Program-made: the position numbers and the translations under genes
Shown here: in pieces, positions 1 through 5,273 of the stretch
Layout of the letters: the number at the start of each line of letters is the position of its first letter
Position numbering within the stretch: position 1 is the stretch's first letter
Notes under the pieces: model-generated
Told to the model about the DNA's origin: nothing
The model's database searches: none
The model's input: the letters and a program-made list of their open reading frames with translations, nothing else
Assembly: GCA_004357015.1 (NCBI GenBank)
Contig: SMXE01000202.1
Coordinates: 1 to 5,273 of the forward strand
Reading direction: 5' to 3'
DNA length: 5,273 nt
Source: Caldithrix sp.
GTDB taxonomy: Bacteria > Zhuqueibacterota > Zhuqueibacteria > Oceanimicrobiales > Oceanimicrobiaceae

Positions 1-1
1 G

Positions 2-829
2 ATGACAGAAATTAGCGTATTGTTTGACGAGTTTGGGACGCCAACGTTCAGAGCAGACAGAGAAACGACATCCTTTGGTGGCGTGGCGATTAGTTATAAG
101 TCAGAAGTTGAGACCGATGTTTTTGCCAAGTGCGGCGAGCTTTTTGGCTTATCCACTAGTCAGCCCAGAAAGAATCGTACAGTCGGAACGGAAAAGGCGG
201 TCAGTATTGCGAGTTTAGTCTGCACGTTGCCGGTAGAAATTGTTGTCAATGTGGTTAATCTGGAAAACAAGGAGTTAAAATCCACCTGGCAAGGTTATCA
301 GTCGCTTAGCAATAGTGCAAGAGCGCAATACCGTGGAGCTCGCGAGCGGCCGTTGGCACAGTTTCTCCATGCGGGGGTTTTAGATAATTGCGTGATCAAT
401 TGCATTGCAAATTTTATCTCTAAGGAAAAGCCTGACGAGTATCTATGTAGCCTTTTTGTCGATAATTGGGCCATCAAGGACGATGATCGAAGGATTTTTG
501 TCGAGAGGCGTTGCAAGTTATTTGAGGAAAATATTCAACGATTCTTAAGGGAACTTGACCTGCCACATCGGGTGAGAGTTCCCTCGATGTCAATGTTGGA
601 TAGTGACTCGCAAAGAAAACGGTTCATCGATACCTTGGCTAGCGTTGTTAGTCGGTCGTTTTTGCAGACTTCGAATTCGAGACGCTCTAAGCTTCCCCTC
701 GCAAGACTGCGTTCTGGTCTTGGGAAAAGTTTCGAATATCTTGATTCTACGCATATAGTGATTGACGTGATGAAGCATATGACGAAAGAGATTAATGAAG
801 GTAAAGAAATACCTCTAACTTTGGGTTGA
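2..829 (+). CDS. DUF3800-like protein (predicted RNase H-fold), cassette 1
   Basis: The protein has 275 residues, with no signal peptide or membrane segment, so it is probably cytoplasmic. The N-terminus carries FDEFG (D9, E10) followed by a GGVAI strand, resembling the DESG...GGV opening of DUF3800 proteins. A central strand ends in FVDN (D154), and a late FIDTLASVV helix (D210) resembles the ADLVAG helix of that family. Together D9/E10, D154 and D210 would form an acidic, metal-binding RNase H-like centre. That assignment rests on motif order only, since overall similarity cannot be tested here. The molecular role of DUF3800 proteins is not established. The ATG lies one base from the window edge, so no Shine-Dalgarno can be seen and a start further upstream is possible. 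The short lead before DEFG fits a complete N-terminus. The stop codon lies 5 nt before attC1, the compact arrangement typical of cassette genes. Confidence 0.72.
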   Translation: MTEISVLFDEFGTPTFRADRETTSFGGVAISYKSEVETDVFAKCGELFGLSTSQPRKNRTVGTEKAVSIASLVCTLPVEIVVNVVNLENKELKSTWQGYQSLSNSARAQYRGARERPLAQFLHAGVLDNCVINCIANFISKEKPDEYLCSLFVDNWAIKDDDRRIFVERRCKLFEENIQRFLRELDLPHRVRVPSMSMLDSDSQRKRFIDTLASVVSRSFLQTSNSRRSKLPLARLRSGLGKSFEYLDSTHIVIDVMKHMTKEINEGKEIPLTLG

Positions 830-834
830 GCCGA

Positions 835-948
835 TTCTAACAAGGCGTGCACCCGACCCGCTTCTGGAGCGTGATTTTTAGAGAAATTCAGCCTATCACA
901 GTTTCTTTAGTTTGGCGTAGAAGCGGTCGGGTGACGCACGCGTTAAAC
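835..948 (+). other. attC1 recombination site (114 bp)
   Basis: R'' is TTCTAAC (835-841), a weak match to RYYYAAC because its first base is T. R' is GTTAAAC (942-948), a full match to GTTRRRY. The arms 845-865 and 919-941 pair as GCGTGC, then ACCCGAC, then CGCTTCT. GAC (933-935) is unpaired on the right arm, and one extra C (857-859) is unpaired on the left arm. Such asymmetrically unpaired bases are characteristic of attC and set the strand choice of the integrase. The loop (866-918) contains a small GTGAT/ATCAC stem (871-875 with 895-899). There is no T-run after the stem, so this is not an intrinsic terminator. Cleavage is expected after G942. Confidence 0.85.
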
Positions 949-972
949 TTTTAAGGACCGAGCCTTTAAATC

Positions 973-979
973 GAGAGGA
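973..979 (+). promoter_or_regulatory. Shine-Dalgarno of the S9 peptidase gene
   Basis: GAGAGGA lies 7 nt upstream of the ATG at 987 and supports that start. It sits in the 44-nt cassette leader, just after a short imperfect hairpin (949-956 with 963-970). Confidence 0.75.
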
Positions 980-986
980 TAAAACT

Positions 987-3077
987 ATGATTGCCTTTGA
1001 TACTCAATCACAGAAGCTGTTTTGCAGTAGATTTGTTTCTGTTTTTGTTGGTGTGATCCTGACGCAGGTCCTCACTGTGCTTCTTTTTATTCCGTTTGGA
1101 GCATATGCGCAGGGGAAACGAATCGACTTGTCAGATCTGTCCAAACTTGTCAACCTCAAGGCTCCCCAGATCTCACCAGATGGAAAGAATATTGTGCTGG
1201 TAACCTCCAGGCCAAATTTCGAGGATAATCGATATGAAAATGAATTGGTGCTGGTAAACATCTCCACAGGTACCCAGCGCGTCTTGGCATATAATCGCCC
1301 GCGGGTGCGACATCCTCGGTGGTCACCTGCTGGCAACCGACTAGCATTCTTGGCTGGTGATAAGACGGGTAAACTTCAGCTATTTGTCCTGCCAATGAAC
1401 GGTGGCGATGCAAAACCGATTACAAATGCCTCTCGCGGGGTCAAACTGTTTACTTGGCGTCCTGATGGTATAGATTTGGCCTTCGTTGCAGAGGATGAAC
1501 CAGAACAAAAAAGCGGTGAAGAGAAACACAATAAGTCGTTTGAAGTGGGCGACAACAGCTATCTTACGAAATCAGAACCTATGCCTTCACATATATGGCT
1601 GATTTCAGCCGATGGAAAAACAACTCGGCGGTTAACTTCCGGCCTCGGAGGTGTTAGTACCTATTTCCCAACAGGAATCAACTGGTCACCAGACGGAGAG
1701 ACTATTGCCTTTATCAGTCAACCACGTCCTCAAAGCGGTGAAATCGTTCACAGGTCACTTAAGATCCTTAATGTAGCGTCTACAGCCCAGCATGTTGTCG
1801 TTGCCGGTCCAACTTTTATTAGTCTGCCGATGTTTTCTTCCAATGGTCGTTCCGTTACCTATCTTCGTCCAGTTGAGCCGGAACCGTGGTGTAATCCTGC
1901 CTCTGCCTTTCTTGTTCCTGTATCAGGCGGTGAGAGTGTGAACGTAACGCCAGACATTGATAGAAACCTAGATGCCCGACGAGCTAGCGGATACAGATGG
2001 ATGCCTGATGGGAAATCTTTATTGACTCTGGGCAATGACCGCACGCGTGCGTCTTTTTGGCTCCAGCCTTTGGGTGGAAAGCCCCAGAAAATAGACCTCG
2101 GTTCGGTAGATCCGTTAACTAGCGATCCGCTATCAAGCTTTTCGATCAGCGGCAATGGTAGCTTCGCCTTTATTGGGGTTGAGCCACAGCGTCCTGCTGA
2201 GCTATATTACATGTCTTCGACTTCGTCGTCTCCAGAGCGCGTGACAAACTTCAATGATGAGTTGGCCTCTTACAATCTCGGTTCTGTCGAGGCCATTAGC
2301 TGGAGTGGTCCAGATCAGTTTGAAGAGAATGGAATATTAGTTTTTCCACCAGATTTTGATAAGAATAAGAAGTATCCTTTAGTGCTATCGATCCACGGTG
2401 GCCCCATGTATGCTTCGAAAGAGGGTTTTTGCATATTTCATCAACTCCTGGCAGCTAAGGGCTGGATTGTGTTCAGCCCCAACTACCGTGGCAGCGATAA
2501 TATGGGCCGAGAATATCAACGTGCTATTATTAATGATACCGGAGATGGACCAGGTCGCGATGTCATGGCTGGAATAGCGGAGGTTATAGCACAGGGGTTC
2601 GTTGACGAGGACCGCATAGCTGTCTCGGGCTGGTCGTATGGTGGCTTCATGACTACATGGCTTATTTCCCATTATCACATCTGGAAAGCTGCTGTTGCCG
2701 GGGCTGCCGTCACTGACTGGCTCGACTACTACAATGCTTCCGATATAAATTTGTGGCCAGGCTATGGGCTAGGCGGATCCCCCTGGCTCAATAACAATCT
2801 CCAAAATTACTGGAAGCAATCACCTATAACATATGCTCACAATATTCAAACACCCACTCTAATTTTGTCTAATACAGGAGACGAGCGAGTGCCTGTAACT
2901 CAGTCTTACAAGCTGTACCACGCGCTCAAAGATAACGGAGTCCCAGTACAGTTTATTGCCTACCCGATATCAGGGCATTTCCCAGCGGACCCGGTTCATC
3001 GGAAAGACGTCTATCGGCGCTGGATAGATTGGATTAAACAACATTTTGAGATGACTTTGCGCAGTAGCGAAAAGTAG
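987..3077 (+). CDS. Secreted S9 family (prolyl oligopeptidase) serine peptidase, cassette 2
   Basis: This 696-residue protein is probably a periplasmic or extracellular peptidase. Family S9 enzymes cleave short peptides, often after proline or as dipeptidyl/acylaminoacyl peptidases; the specificity here is not readable. An N-terminal hydrophobic stretch (about residues 16-38) ends in AYA-Q, giving a likely Sec cleavage after residue 41. Residues about 55-430 hold repeated propeller strands of the PD40/WD40-like type: SPDG at 63-66, WSPAG at 112-116, WSPDG at 233-237 and WMPDG at 338-342. The alpha/beta-hydrolase domain (about 448-690) has HGGP (470-473), NYRGS (499-503) and the nucleophile motif GWSYGG with S550. 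The other triad members are D632 (TGDERVP) and H664 (SGHFP), at spacing normal for the family. GGSPW and SPI, also conserved in the family, are present. The gene looks intact and active. It fills an unusually large cassette and has its own Shine-Dalgarno. Confidence 0.95.
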   Translation: MIAFDTQSQKLFCSRFVSVFVGVILTQVLTVLLFIPFGAYAQGKRIDLSDLSKLVNLKAPQISPDGKNIVLVTSRPNFEDNRYENELVLVNISTGTQRVLAYNRPRVRHPRWSPAGNRLAFLAGDKTGKLQLFVLPMNGGDAKPITNASRGVKLFTWRPDGIDLAFVAEDEPEQKSGEEKHNKSFEVGDNSYLTKSEPMPSHIWLISADGKTTRRLTSGLGGVSTYFPTGINWSPDGETIAFISQPRPQSGEIVHRSLKILNVASTAQHVVVAGPTFISLPMFSSNGRSVTYLRPVEPEPWCNPASAFLVPVSGGESVNVTPDIDRNLDARRASGYRWMPDGKSLLTLGNDRTRASFWLQPLGGKPQKIDLGSVDPLTSDPLSSFSISGNGSFAFIGVEPQRPAELYYMSSTSSSPERVTNFNDELASYNLGSVEAISWSGPDQFEENGILVFPPDFDKNKKYPLVLSIHGGPMYASKEGFCIFHQLLAAKGWIVFSPNYRGSDNMGREYQRAIINDTGDGPGRDVMAGIAEVIAQGFVDEDRIAVSGWSYGGFMTTWLISHYHIWKAAVAGAAVTDWLDYYNASDINLWPGYGLGGSPWLNNNLQNYWKQSPITYAHNIQTPTLILSNTGDERVPVTQSYKLYHALKDNGVPVQFIAYPISGHFPADPVHRKDVYRRWIDWIKQHFEMTLRSSEK

Positions 3078-3138
3078 TGTAGCCCCAAGCGAAAACAAAG
3101 TGAGCATAGAATATGTAAAAACAATAGGTTCTGCAAAA

Positions 3139-3268
3139 GTCTAACATTCACATTCAGTCGGATTGAAACCGCACCGGTATTTTCGAAGTTTCGTAATGAA
3201 TAATGTGTTTGATTCATTTTCAATGTTTCGTTTTATTCGGTTTCAACCGCTGATGTTTTGCGTTATGC
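3139..3268 (+). other. attC2 recombination site (130 bp)
   Basis: R'' is GTCTAAC (3139-3145), a full RYYYAAC match. R' is GTTATGC (3262-3268), a common variant of the R' box. The left arm (about 3155-3171) and right arm (3238-3253) pair over CAG, CGG and TTGAAACCG. T3158 and A3162 are left unpaired, as expected for the extrahelical bases of an attC. The loop (3172-3237) holds a secondary stem, AATGAAT (3195-3201) with ATTCATT (3212-3218). The site begins 61 nt after the peptidase stop codon. This is the clearest of the four sites. Confidence 0.9.
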
Positions 3269-3347
3269 CGCTTATAAAGAAAGAATCGAGACAGAAAACA
3301 GTCGTGTGGATCTATCTTTGTACATAACTGGGCCGCTTACCACTTAC

Positions 3348-3352
3348 GGAGG
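3348..3352 (+). promoter_or_regulatory. Shine-Dalgarno of the creatininase-family gene
   Basis: GGAGG lies 5 nt before the ATG at 3358. It is strong and well placed, and fixes the start that yields a signal peptide. The rest of the 95-nt leader (3263-3347) shows no convincing promoter hexamers. Confidence 0.8.
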
Positions 3353-3357
3353 AACTT

Positions 3358-4182
3358 ATGAAAATTAGAGTGATCGGCTTCCTGCTTCTTTTGGTCAGCC
3401 CTTCCTTGCTGGCCCAGAGCTCGACGGATCCCGTCTTCTTGGAAGAGTTAACCTGGACCGAAGTCCGGGATGCCATCAATTCAGGCACCACATCGATTAT
3501 CTTGCCCACGGGCGGCACCGAGCAAAATGGTCCTCATATGGTCTTGGGTAAACACAATTTCATCATCAAGTACACTGCTGAGCAAATTGCCCGAAGATTA
3601 GGCCAAACCTTGGTTGCTCCGGTACTGCCCTACGTACCCGAGGGCGATATCGAACCCCCTACCGGGCATATGCGATTTCCTGGGACTATTACACTACCTA
3701 ACGAATACTATATGAAATTGCTGGAGTATGCCGCTCGAAGTTTTAAGGCTCACGGATTCAAAGATATCATCTTTATCGGGGACAGTGGTGGCAATCAGGC
3801 GGGTATGAAGACGGTTTGCGAGATGCTCAATGAAGAATGGACAAGGACCGATGTTCGCGTTCATTTTATTTCTGATTACCTTGGTGGGAATGGGTTTCGG
3901 GCTTGGCTGCTGAATCAAGGGGAGACCGAAGCAAGCATTGGCCGTCATGCGGGGATTCCTGCTACCTCACAGCTGTGGTCCATTCACCCCGAGTTGATTC
4001 GTCAGGACAAGCTAGCACCCGGAACCACTGATCCAACACCGTGGCAAGTGGAAGAATATAGACGCACGGGCGTATCCGGTGATCCCACACGCGCAAGTGT
4101 AGCCTATGGACAAAAAGGGTTGGAGTTAAAGGTTGAGGCGGCGTTGGCTCAAATCAAGCGATTGATAGTTGAGTCACGGTAA
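3358..4182 (+). CDS. Secreted creatininase-family protein with altered metal-site motif, cassette 3
   Basis: The 274-residue protein has a Sec signal peptide (hydrophobic residues 6-18, likely cleavage after LLA at 19). The mature part resembles the creatininase family of metal-dependent amidohydrolases, which open cyclic or linear amides such as creatinine or N-formyl amides. Family landmarks in order are PTGGTEQNGPH (50-60), FPGTITLP, the strand IGDSGGN (140-146) and GRHAGxxxTS (195-204). In the classical family the first motif reads EQHGPHLPLGTD and supplies Glu, His and Asp metal ligands, and the GHGGN-type loop supplies a His. Here E55 is kept, but the His position is N57, the Asp position is H66, and the loop His is S143 beside D142. 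The site may therefore bind metal differently, belong to a divergent secreted subfamily, or be inactive. The substrate is unknown. The stop codon lies 27 nt before attC3. Confidence 0.88.
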   Translation: MKIRVIGFLLLLVSPSLLAQSSTDPVFLEELTWTEVRDAINSGTTSIILPTGGTEQNGPHMVLGKHNFIIKYTAEQIARRLGQTLVAPVLPYVPEGDIEPPTGHMRFPGTITLPNEYYMKLLEYAARSFKAHGFKDIIFIGDSGGNQAGMKTVCEMLNEEWTRTDVRVHFISDYLGGNGFRAWLLNQGETEASIGRHAGIPATSQLWSIHPELIRQDKLAPGTTDPTPWQVEEYRRTGVSGDPTRASVAYGQKGLELKVEAALAQIKRLIVESR

Positions 4183-4209
4183 CCAACTAACCAATGAAGT
4201 GAATATGAG

Positions 4210-4338
4210 GCATAACAACGCCTGCTGCTGACACCAGGGCTCTGCTTTCTTGGATTGTCAGGTGCGTCCCCGAAAGCCACTTCATGAGTCAACGTTAGTC
4301 GGCCTGAAAGCCTGGCGCAGCAGAGGCTAACGTTATAC
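4210..4338 (+). other. attC3 recombination site (129 bp)
   Basis: R'' is GCATAAC (4210-4216) and R' is GTTATAC (4332-4338). The left arm has GCC (4220-4222), TGCTGC (4223-4228), CCAGG (4234-4238) and CTTTC (4245-4249). The right arm has the complements GAAAG (4306-4310), CCTGG (4311-4315) and GCAGCA (4317-4322), with GGC at 4325-4327. Several short bulges interrupt the stem, more than in attC2. A second GTTAGTC at 4294-4300 lies in the loop and lacks a partner, so I do not take it as the R' box. Confidence 0.82.
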
Positions 4339-4407
4339 CGAAAGGCACATTGGAGACTTTTTACCAATATCTGAGAAAACTAATTTCATGCATTACTCAT
4401 CAAAATA

Positions 4408-4417
4408 AAGGAGGAGG
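4408..4417 (+). promoter_or_regulatory. Tandem overlapping Shine-Dalgarno of the NTF2-like gene
   Basis: AAGGAGGAGG contains two overlapping GGAGG cores, ending 8 and 5 nt before the ATG at 4423. This is a near-perfect anti-16S match and suggests strong translation initiation even in a cassette with no clear promoter. Confidence 0.85.
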
Positions 4418-4422
4418 AAGTT

Positions 4423-4947
4423 ATGAGAACTACAGTCTTATTCGTCGTAGTTTTGCTTGCAGTGTTTCTAACCACTGATGCGGTCTACAGCCAAAATGTC
4501 GCTGACACTGATGCAATTAACAAATTAATCGATCAGTATTCAGCGTTTGAGGATGCGGGCGATATGGTGTCGCAAGCTAAACTTATGACAAACGACCGAG
4601 TTTGGATAGGAGGTGTTGCGGGACGCAGGACCAATCAATCCATGAATATGGAGATTCAACAGGCTGGCTTTGATGAGGCCAAGAAGTTGGCCCCTGGCGT
4701 AAAATGGTTTGCTGATGCACGTGACCGACTTATCAAGTTTTATGGGAATGGCAGCGTAGCAGTATCCAGCTTTTATTGGTATACGTCCTACATTTTACCC
4801 GCAGACATGCCCCAAGAGAAAAGGGATCAGTTTGGTCCATTACGACCGGCAGCCATTACCCTTGTTCTTGAGAAGAAGGGTGGGAACTGGAAGATTGTGC
4901 ACACCCACACATCACCTTTGGGTTTTCCACCGCCAGCCAATAACTAA
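4423..4947 (+). CDS. Secreted SnoaL/DUF4440-like (NTF2-fold) protein, cassette 4
   Basis: The protein has 174 residues. The N-terminus is a Sec signal peptide (hydrophobic residues 5-18, likely cleavage at VYS-Q after residue 23). The mature domain (about 27-165) follows the NTF2-like pattern. It opens with an amphipathic helix (DAINKLIDQYSAFEDAGD), followed by a loss-of-function-tolerant central part and then a curved sheet in which the strand around SVAVSSFYWYTSY precedes ITLVLEKKGGNWKIVHTHTS. The NWKIVHTHTS strand (155-164) is a hallmark of SnoaL/DUF4440 proteins. Members of this fold include small-molecule isomerases, cyclases and binding proteins, so the activity and ligand cannot be assigned; the pocket might bind a small organic molecule. 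The length is typical for a secreted single-domain member. There is no partner gene in its own cassette. Confidence 0.85.
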   Translation: MRTTVLFVVVLLAVFLTTDAVYSQNVADTDAINKLIDQYSAFEDAGDMVSQAKLMTNDRVWIGGVAGRRTNQSMNMEIQQAGFDEAKKLAPGVKWFADARDRLIKFYGNGSVAVSSFYWYTSYILPADMPQEKRDQFGPLRPAAITLVLEKKGGNWKIVHTHTSPLGFPPPANN

Positions 4948-5069
4948 GGGTTAAATCGTAGAAGATTAGAGTATTATTCAGACAATACACGCAATCAGGC
5001 ATTCGAGTACGGCAAAGACAATGGGTTGCACTGGTACTCCTTCGTAATTGCCTACAATCAGGCACAGGG
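4948..5069 (+). repeat. Cassette 4 tail with hairpin and 10-bp direct repeat
   Basis: This 122-nt stretch separates the stop codon from attC4. CAATCAGGCA occurs at 4992-5001 and again at 5055-5064. Between the copies, GAGTAC (5005-5010) can pair with GTACTC (5034-5039), with an inner GCAA/TTGC pairing (5012-5015 with 5026-5029). No T-run follows, so an intrinsic terminator is not supported. No gene is seen here. Confidence 0.45.
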
Positions 5070-5207
5070 GCATAACAATCGTTTGCTCTCTGACCGCGGG
5101 GGCGCGGGCGTAATTTTCATGTTGGTAGCTTCTTTACTTTAAAGTTCTGTAGTAAAATGAAGTTCTGTGCTTGAACTCCCCGCGACAGGAGAAACGTGTC
5201 GTTAGGA
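5070..5207 (+). other. attC4 recombination site (138 bp)
   Basis: R'' is GCATAAC (5070-5076), identical to that of attC3. R' is GTTAGGA (5201-5207), which matches GTTRRR but ends in A instead of a pyrimidine. The arms pair as CGTTT (5080-5084 with 5192-5196), CTC (5086-5088), CTG (5090-5092) and CGCGGGG (5095-5101 with 5178-5184), leaving G5085 and T5089 unpaired. The loop carries its own hairpin: CTTC plus TTTACT (5129-5138) pairs with AGTAAA and GAAG (5151-5156, 5159-5162) across a 2-nt bulge. AAGTTCTGT is repeated at 5142-5150 and 5160-5168. Confidence 0.82.
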
Positions 5208-5229
5208 ATGTGCAATCTTTTTAAATAAA

Positions 5230-5273
5230 ATGATAAAGCTTGTATTGTTAAATCTTACACTTATTTTGAATAC
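5230..5273 (+). CDS. Possible start of a cassette 5 gene, truncated by the window
   Basis: An ATG at 5230, 28 nt into the fifth cassette, opens a frame that stays open to the window end (14 codons). The residues begin MIKLVLLNLTLIL, one Lys followed by a hydrophobic run, which would suit a signal peptide or membrane anchor as in the three preceding cassettes. Against it, the upstream bases are A/T-rich and hold no Shine-Dalgarno, unlike the other cassettes, and 14 codons can stay open by chance. The product cannot be named. Confidence 0.3.
   Translation, partial: MIKLVLLNLTLILN

Larger units (their letters stand above)
1..5273 (+). mobile_element. Internal segment of an integron gene-cassette array
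   Basis: Four gene-plus-attC units follow one another in one orientation. Taking the known cleavage point between G and TT of each R' box, the cassette junctions fall at 942/943, 3262/3263, 4332/4333 and 5201/5202. This gives one left-truncated cassette, complete cassettes of 2320, 1070 and 869 bp, and the first 72 bp of a fifth. Each complete cassette has one gene, a leader of 44-95 nt, and an attC after the stop codon. Neither intI nor attI is in the window; by the usual architecture they would lie to the left. Array membership is inferred from repeat structure and layout. It rests on four independent sites, so I consider it strong, but whether the array is chromosomal or mobile cannot be told from here. 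Confidence 0.85.

Noticed and set aside
535..852. Minus-strand frame of 105 codons overlapping gene 1
   Set aside because: It lies opposite a well-supported gene, has no recognisable motif, and runs into the attC1 arm.
845..941. Inverted repeat read as a terminator after the first gene
   Set aside because: The loop exceeds 50 nt, no T-run follows, and the arms are bounded by TAAC and GTTA boxes, which fits attC instead.
1004..1336. Minus-strand frame of 110 codons within the peptidase gene
   Set aside because: It is antisense to the signal peptide and first propeller blades, with no domain features; it is a shadow frame.
3263..3347. Promoter in the cassette 3 leader (TTGTAC at about 3318)
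   Set aside because: No acceptable -10 hexamer lies 16-18 nt downstream.
4294..4300. GTTAGTC inside attC3 as an alternative R' box
   Set aside because: The left arm pairs with bases up to 4327 next to GTTATAC at 4332, and no partner arm ends at 4294.
4349..4368. ATTGG/CCAAT inverted repeat in the cassette 4 leader as an operator
   Set aside because: Five-base arms in A/T-rich DNA are expected by chance, and no promoter is visible nearby.
4952..4958. GTTAAAT after gene 4 as an R' box
   Set aside because: It matches the 7-base consensus, but no complementary arm precedes it because the upstream sequence is coding.

Overview
This window reads as an internal stretch of an integron gene-cassette array. 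Four genes lie on the + strand, all in the same direction. Each is followed by an imperfect inverted repeat of 114-138 bp with the layout of an attC recombination site: an R'' box ending in AAC, two arms that pair with a few unpaired bases, a variable central loop, and an R' box beginning GTTA. No integrase gene is visible. The gene orientation would place intI and attI to the left of the window.

Layout. Cassette 1 (window start to 942) carries a DUF3800-like protein and attC1 (835-948). Cassette 2 (943-3262) is large and carries a secreted S9 (prolyl oligopeptidase) family peptidase and attC2 (3139-3268). Cassette 3 (3263-4332) carries a secreted creatininase-family protein and attC3 (4210-4338). 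Cassette 4 (4333-5201) carries a secreted SnoaL/DUF4440-like (NTF2-fold) protein, a 122-nt tail holding a hairpin and a direct repeat, and attC4 (5070-5207). A fifth cassette begins at 5202 and may open a reading frame with a hydrophobic N-terminus at 5230, cut by the window end.

How the parts work together. The genes are linked by the recombination system, not by an evident pathway. Genes 2-4 each have their own Shine-Dalgarno sequence and their own Sec-type signal peptide, so three consecutive cassettes deliver proteins to the envelope or periplasm. The four attC sites differ clearly in arm and loop sequence, which suggests cassettes gathered from different sources and not one recently amplified family. 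No convincing promoter was found inside the array, so transcription may come from an upstream Pc promoter or from weak cassette-borne promoters.

Organism. Sec signal peptides with AxA-Q or xxS-Q cleavage sites, strong Shine-Dalgarno sequences, moderate GC and a cassette array point to an environmental Gram-negative bacterium, perhaps an aquatic gammaproteobacterium. The sequence alone does not settle the taxon.
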